Positions 12,042 to 16,794 of a stretch of 16,794 bases of DNA are shown here, one piece after another. The notes under the pieces are model-generated. The model did no database searches. It was not told the origin of the DNA and worked only from the letters and a program-made list of their open reading frames with translations. The DNA is from UBA10107 sp964572885 (GTDB lineage: Archaea > Nanobdellota > Nanobdellia > Woesearchaeales > UBA10107), in assembly GCA_964572885.1 (NCBI GenBank), contig CAZNFC010000015.1:1-16794 (forward strand), in the 5' to 3' direction. How positions within the stretch are numbered: the stretch's first letter is position 1; each line of letters starts with the position of its first letter. Made by a program: the position numbers and the translations under genes.

Positions 12042-15000
12042 AACCCAAACAACACAAATTGTTATTGCAATATTTGTAGTATTTATCGGAACATTTTTCA
12101 TATTATCTTCAAATCATCTTGGTATTTCTTCCATAACAGGACATGATGTTTTTATTGCAGCATCTCCTCAGGTTAATAATGTCATTTTAAACTCAACATT
12201 CGGTACAAATAAAACCAATGAAAATATAACTGTCTACTGGAATTCCACAGATCCTGAAAATGATTCGATAGTAAACATAACAGACTGGAGATTGAATGGA
12301 ACTTCAATTTCTCTTCTGAATGCTCAGTTTGAAAATAGTTCATCAGCAAACATAAGCACAAGAGATTATTCCACTTATAACCGCACTTTGGAAATACATG
12401 GAGCTACATGGAACAGGACAGGACACATCGGCGGAGCTTATCAATTTGACAATAGTTATGGCGATTTTATAAACGTAAGCGCAGTAATAAAATCTCTCCC
12501 GGTAACTTATGGAGGATGGATTAATTTTGATAACTTTGCTTGTTCTGGAGGCGCCTGTACTATGATATTGCAAGATAATGCAGCAGCAGGAGGATTTGAG
12601 ATATCCACAGGTTTCGGAGCGACTAATAATTTAGCTTGCTGGGATGGCGCAGCTAATACTGACACATTTTCAGCATCTGCAAATGTTTGGTATTTTGTAC
12701 TTTGCAAGCATAACGGAACTAAGATGTCATTGTATGTAAATGGTCAGGTAGTTGGGACTCCTACATCTTCAATTAAAGTTCCTCCCTCATCAATAAAAGA
12801 ATTTAGGATAGGACCAGGTGATCTGTACGGTTCTCCAAACTTTGGATTTCAGGGATTTGTTGACGGTGTTGTCGTTTACAATCAGTCATTAAATGATACA
12901 CAAATACTTGCATTATATAATAATAGAACTGACTTGATTACATCTCCGCTTCTAAAAGAAGGAAACATATGGCAGGCTGCAATAACTCCAAACGACAAAG
13001 CTTCAGACGGAGTTACAGTGTTGTCAAATAATTTAACGGTGGCAGATTCTACTCCTCCTAAAGTATCAAATCTAAATTACTTTGTTACAAATCAAACATC
13101 AACTATTTCATGGGATACAAATGAAAGCACGAACTCATCAATAAGCTTCGGATCTACAGCTGCTCTTGGAAATACGTCAGTAAATTCTTCTTTTGTCACA
13201 AAGCATTCGATATATTTAGTCAATCTTACAAATTCCACGATGTATTTCTATAATATGACTTCATGCGACGCGCTTAATAATTGCAGGATAAATGAAACAT
13301 TGAATTTCACGACATTGCCGAACGGATGCATAACTCCTTCAAACGGAGATGAAGTCCATTACTCAGGAACATTCTGTCCCGGAACATATAATTTCCTCAA
13401 CGGAATCAACTTCAAATCATCTAATTCAGATCTGACATGCAATAATTCAATTTTTACAGGAAATTTCAGTAGTCTCCAGTTCAGCGGATTCACTATTCGT
13501 AACCTTACGAATGTCTCAATCAGGAATTGCAATATAATGAACTATGCCAGAAACGGGGTTGAAATTCTTGGTGCAGAAGTTTCCAGCACCGAAAACTCAA
13601 ATCTGAGCATAATCAACAATACTATCTTTAATATATCTATTGTCGGGATAAGCTTAGGTTTCAGCGAAAACAGTATAGTAGAGAATAATACAATCAATTT
13701 TGCCTCAACAGGCATCGAGATACTTTCTCATGGAGGAAATAGGGTTTCAAACAATTATGTAAACTCAAGCGGAGGTTCCGTAGGTATATTGGAAACTTCC
13801 ATAACCACTAAAAACAACATTGTTTTCAACAATTATGTTTTCGGCTATTCAACAGGACTGCAGGTTGATCTTCCCGGAGGATATAACGGGAGCATTTTCA
13901 ATAATACATTGGTCAATAACAGCATAGGGATGTTTTTACAAAATACCTATAATAACACAGTTGCAAATAACACAATATCAAACAGCTCTTCATACGGAAT
14001 TGAATTTACAGACACTTCAGGGAATATTCTTATAAGAAACAACATATCCAACAGCGGAACATCTGATATATTCACATCCTCAGCGCAGGGGCTTAATACA
14101 TTGATATTCCTGATAGGAGACAATGAAATAAAAGTGATAAATACAATAATCACTGTTGTAAGCCAGAAATCAGGAATTTTCATAGGAAACAGGATCATTT
14201 CAGTAAATTCATCAGCAGAGCCGAACCTGAATGTCTCAGCAGAGGTTGTTTTCACTAACTTAACATCAACATTGACTCCAGATATATACAGAATATCAGA
14301 ATTTTCAAACAACTCAGAAAATGTAGTAGCAAATGGAAGTGTCTGTCCTGATACAATATGCACAAACTTGTCTTTTAATTCCAGCTTGCATACTTTAGAT
14401 ATGAATGTAACAGGATTCTCAAGTTATGCAATTAAAGAGAATTTTCTATCAACACCCAAGGGTTCTGGGGGTTCAAATACAATTTTCAAATCTCCATCAT
14501 CTTCTGTAATGCCTGAGATTCAAATTCCGTTACAGCCAGCAGCAGCTCCTGTTATAGAAGCTCCCTCTGCTGTTCCACTATCTTTCAGCAGTTTTGCATG
14601 CCTGGAATCAGGAAAAAGTATTTTACCAAAGACAGGAATAACTTCCCTGGAGTCTTCTCCATATTATGACCAAGTAAAGAGGACATATGACGTTCTTGTT
14701 CCTGCATTCAAGGTTGATTGCGGCCAGAGTTCATTCAAGCTTACATTTTCACTTCCTGATTCATATTCGAACGTGACTGCATTAAGATGTTCAGGTTCGA
14801 CATGTCAAGACATAAATCTCAATGAAATCGATAAAATAACATGCGGAGCGCCTTTGTTCAAGGATATAAGAAGAGTTTCATCAACTCTCGAACCTGCATT
14901 TTTCCCTATAGAACTCAATAAAGTTCAAGGAACTCCAGGAATATCTGTATTGCAGTCAAGCAGGACAAGTGTAAAATTCATAGGAGATGTGAAAGGAAAA

Positions 15001-16650
15001 GTCGAATTGGATAAATTATTCGGTCCTGCTCAGGAGCCAAAGAACACAAGGATACAGATTGTTGGAACTCCTACTACAATTTCATTTGAATCTCAACAGA
15101 ACATAGGTACAAACATAACTTTGCCTTATTCAATCTCAGGAAATGTTGATGAATCGAGCATATCAATATTTGCTTTCAAGAATGGTCAATGGATATTTGT
15201 CGGAGGCAATGTTGACAAAAACACAAAAACTGTAAGTGCTTCAATAAAAGACATCTCGCAATTCACAGAAAATAATAAACTGACTCTTGCCCCTATGGGA
15301 ATATTGTGCCTAAACTGCATAAAATCGACATTAGATGAAGTGTACTCTGACGGGTCATCAAGGAATGCAGTGATACTGATCCATGGATTCGAGAATACTC
15401 CTGAGAGATTTGAAGATGTAATCAATGATATCAAGATGACAAATCAGCCGTGGCAGGTGTGGACTTATGGATATCCGTCTGCAAGATCAATAGATGAGAA
15501 TGCAAAAGCTCTTGCTGATCTTCTCCAGCTTCATTCAGATGAATATGATTCGATATACATAGCAGCTCACAGCCTTGGAGGACTTGTTGCTCAGCAGGCA
15601 TTATCTTATGCATATCAGCAAAATCAGGGGAAAAATACGAAACCTTACACATTTGTGGACAAAGTTGTGAAAGTAGTATCTGTCGCTGTTCCAAATAAAG
15701 GAGTTTTGACTATGGATGCAGAAAAATTATTGAACATATTAGTGAACAGCGAATCATCTCTTGGGTTGTTCAACATAAACAGCGCATCAGTTCAGGAACT
15801 TATAGGAGGGAAAGAAATACCTCGTGTACCTGGAATAGAATATCTTGTAGTTGCAGGAACAGAACCATATGGACTGACTAACGTATTCAATGTGAGTGAA
15901 GTCAATGACGGAATCGTAACATTAAGCAGCGCACAGACGATAGGGGGGGATAAAGTAAATAACTTATGCTCAAACATATGGGAAATAGATACAACTCATA
16001 CAGATCTTCTTAACAATGTCCAATCAAGAAAGATAATAGAAAGAATAGTCGCTAAAGAGATATTGAAATCAATCCAAAACAAGGCAGTAGTCGGATATAA
16101 TCAGTATTACGACATGGATGTGAACGATTGCAAGTCAGACGACCAGTATATTGTTGTAGGTGTAAAGGTTCCTGATGACGCTCAGCCTAATCCAGGAATG
16201 TGTAGCTGTGGAAATAAAGTATGTGGCCTGGATGAAAATGAAATAAACTGTCCAAGCGATTGCGCAAAGATAGAGAAGCCTGCATTTGATTTCCTTGGAT
16301 TGATATTAAGATTCAAACCTTTAAGATATCTTGCAATATCGCTGATTTTGGTCATACTTGGAATTGTTGCATTGGCAAAGATGAAAAGGCATGAGACACT
16401 TATCCCGACATCAGAAAGTCACATGACTAATATTCCTAAGATAGGTAGTGATTTTGACAGAGAAGATAAGTTGAATCAGCTTATAATACAGGCAAGATCT
16501 AATCTAAGATTAGGGAACAATGAAAAAGCATCTGTGCTGTATGCCACTTTCACACAGATATTTGATTCATCTTCTCTTCAGATAAAAGAAAATTTTGAAA
16601 ATGTTGCATCCAAATTAAAAGATGAGATGAAAACGAGACTTGGGAAATAA
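12031..16650 (+). CDS. Giant cell-surface protein with LamG, beta-helix and alpha/beta-hydrolase domains
   Basis: The 1539 residues are exported by an N-terminal hydrophobic segment (about 9-26). Domains in order: a LamG/concanavalin-like lectin fold (about 110-300, GHIGGAYQFD, SLYVNGQVVG, FVDGVVVYN); a fibronectin-III-like unit (about 339-428); a right-handed beta-helix with NNT/NNxI rungs (about 434-700); a beta-rich region and a Pro/Ala linker (about 833-850); beta domains; and an alpha/beta-hydrolase (from about 1105). The hydrolase has the oxyanion motif ILIHGF, nucleophile Ser1181 in AHSLGG, and a probable acid and base Asp1293 (NDGIV) and His1323 (THTDLL). A Cys-rich CSCGNKVCGLDENEINCPSDC-type loop with a calcium-site look spans 1391-1411. 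A TM anchor (about 1430-1452) and an 85-residue helical cytoplasmic tail follow. N-x-S/T sequons are dense. The start has AGAGGAG 7 nt before it. I infer a membrane-tethered adhesin-esterase/lipase; its substrate is unknown. Confidence 0.85.
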   Translation: MAGKTQTTQIVIAIFVVFIGTFFILSSNHLGISSITGHDVFIAASPQVNNVILNSTFGTNKTNENITVYWNSTDPENDSIVNITDWRLNGTSISLLNAQFENSSSANISTRDYSTYNRTLEIHGATWNRTGHIGGAYQFDNSYGDFINVSAVIKSLPVTYGGWINFDNFACSGGACTMILQDNAAAGGFEISTGFGATNNLACWDGAANTDTFSASANVWYFVLCKHNGTKMSLYVNGQVVGTPTSSIKVPPSSIKEFRIGPGDLYGSPNFGFQGFVDGVVVYNQSLNDTQILALYNNRTDLITSPLLKEGNIWQAAITPNDKASDGVTVLSNNLTVADSTPPKVSNLNYFVTNQTSTISWDTNESTNSSISFGSTAALGNTSVNSSFVTKHSIYLVNLTNSTMYFYNMTSCDALNNCRINETLNFTTLPNGCITPSNGDEVHYSGTFCPGTYNFLNGINFKSSNSDLTCNNSIFTGNFSSLQFSGFTIRNLTNVSIRNCNIMNYARNGVEILGAEVSSTENSNLSIINNTIFNISIVGISLGFSENSIVENNTINFASTGIEILSHGGNRVSNNYVNSSGGSVGILETSITTKNNIVFNNYVFGYSTGLQVDLPGGYNGSIFNNTLVNNSIGMFLQNTYNNTVANNTISNSSSYGIEFTDTSGNILIRNNISNSGTSDIFTSSAQGLNTLIFLIGDNEIKVINTIITVVSQKSGIFIGNRIISVNSSAEPNLNVSAEVVFTNLTSTLTPDIYRISEFSNNSENVVANGSVCPDTICTNLSFNSSLHTLDMNVTGFSSYAIKENFLSTPKGSGGSNTIFKSPSSSVMPEIQIPLQPAAAPVIEAPSAVPLSFSSFACLESGKSILPKTGITSLESSPYYDQVKRTYDVLVPAFKVDCGQSSFKLTFSLPDSYSNVTALRCSGSTCQDINLNEIDKITCGAPLFKDIRRVSSTLEPAFFPIELNKVQGTPGISVLQSSRTSVKFIGDVKGKVELDKLFGPAQEPKNTRIQIVGTPTTISFESQQNIGTNITLPYSISGNVDESSISIFAFKNGQWIFVGGNVDKNTKTVSASIKDISQFTENNKLTLAPMGILCLNCIKSTLDEVYSDGSSRNAVILIHGFENTPERFEDVINDIKMTNQPWQVWTYGYPSARSIDENAKALADLLQLHSDEYDSIYIAAHSLGGLVAQQALSYAYQQNQGKNTKPYTFVDKVVKVVSVAVPNKGVLTMDAEKLLNILVNSESSLGLFNINSASVQELIGGKEIPRVPGIEYLVVAGTEPYGLTNVFNVSEVNDGIVTLSSAQTIGGDKVNNLCSNIWEIDTTHTDLLNNVQSRKIIERIVAKEILKSIQNKAVVGYNQYYDMDVNDCKSDDQYIVVGVKVPDDAQPNPGMCSCGNKVCGLDENEINCPSDCAKIEKPAFDFLGLILRFKPLRYLAISLILVILGIVALAKMKRHETLIPTSESHMTNIPKIGSDFDREDKLNQLIIQARSNLRLGNNEKASVLYATFTQIFDSSSLQIKENFENVASKLKDEMKTRLGK

Positions 16651-16651
16651 G

Positions 16652-16794
16652 ATGAAAATAAAATACTTAATATTGGTGTCTGCCTTGCTTCTGTTATTTA
16701 GCTCATGTTCAAGAGAGATAGATACCACAGTAAAACAAGGGAATGAAGGATTTGTTATCGGAAATGGCAGTACTGCTGTCATTCTTACTCATGG
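16652..16794 (+). CDS. Putative lipoprotein alpha/beta-hydrolase, N-terminal part, cut by window edge
   Basis: The gene starts at ATG 16652, one base after the stop of the giant surface protein, and runs off the window after 47 codons. It begins MKIKYLILVSALLLLFSSCS, a signal peptide followed by a lipobox-like LFSSC whose Cys20 would carry the lipid anchor. Mature residues include GNGSTAVILTHG, the beta-strand plus HG oxyanion motif that opens many alpha/beta-hydrolases, very like the AVILIHG of the preceding protein. I infer a second surface hydrolase in the same operon; the nucleophile lies beyond the window, so family and activity are open. Confidence 0.65.
   Translation, partial: MKIKYLILVSALLLLFSSCSREIDTTVKQGNEGFVIGNGSTAVILTH

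Noticed and set aside
1..16794. CRISPR array, insertion sequence or prophage genes
   Set aside because: No regularly spaced direct repeats, transposase, integrase or phage structural genes were seen on either strand.

Overview
This looks like a chromosomal segment of a small-genome archaeon, most likely a DPANN lineage of the Pacearchaeota/Woesearchaeota type. The reasons are archaeal-type EF-1A and EF-2, an L7Ae-S28e-L24e-NDK ribosomal operon, an archaeal (FlaK/PibD-type) prepilin peptidase, TATA boxes of the form TTTATAAA about 25 nt before many start codons (leaderless genes), strong AT bias, and large Asn/Ser/Thr-rich surface proteins. The lineage is an inference from gene style, because no search was possible.

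Layout. Positions 1-365 hold the 5' end of the EF-1A gene (minus strand) with its promoter. Positions 495-3385 carry four poorly characterised proteins: a two-CxxC zinc protein, a single-pass membrane protein, a 426-residue membrane protein with C-terminal repeats, and an RG/RE-rich protein with a CxxC-x17-CxxC zinc domain. Positions 3483-3773 hold a 30-residue micro-ORF followed one base later by a 51-residue zinc-ribbon protein. Positions 3828-5737 form a compact restriction-modification locus: a Vsr-type mismatch endonuclease, an overlapping Bsp6I-like restriction endonuclease, and a convergent cytosine-5 methyltransferase.

Positions 5905-9573 (minus strand) are a translation operon reading L7Ae, S28e, L24e, NDK, EF-2 with tight spacing or 1-base TAATG overlaps. 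Its leader (about 9589-9652) folds by eye into a three-way junction, a plausible target for L7Ae autoregulation. Positions 9707-10908 hold a membrane-anchored JAMM metalloprotease-like protein and a convergent, apparently non-catalytic cis-prenyltransferase homologue. Positions 10960-11802 encode the prepilin peptidase. From 11880 to the end there is a cell-surface operon: a 53-residue ribbon-helix-helix protein starting at TTG, a 1539-residue multi-domain surface protein (LamG-like, Fn3-like, parallel beta-helix, alpha/beta-hydrolase, Cys-rich motif, TM anchor), and the start of a second hydrolase predicted to be a lipoprotein.

Most noteworthy points: EF-2 has lost both the P-loop Asp and the switch-I Gly that are near-universal in translational GTPases, while EF-1A in the same window keeps both; the structured L7Ae leader; a palindromic TATA box placed almost symmetrically between two divergent start codons; the degenerate cis-prenyltransferase; an apparently extracytoplasmic JAMM domain; and the tandem surface hydrolases under a possible ribbon-helix-helix regulator.
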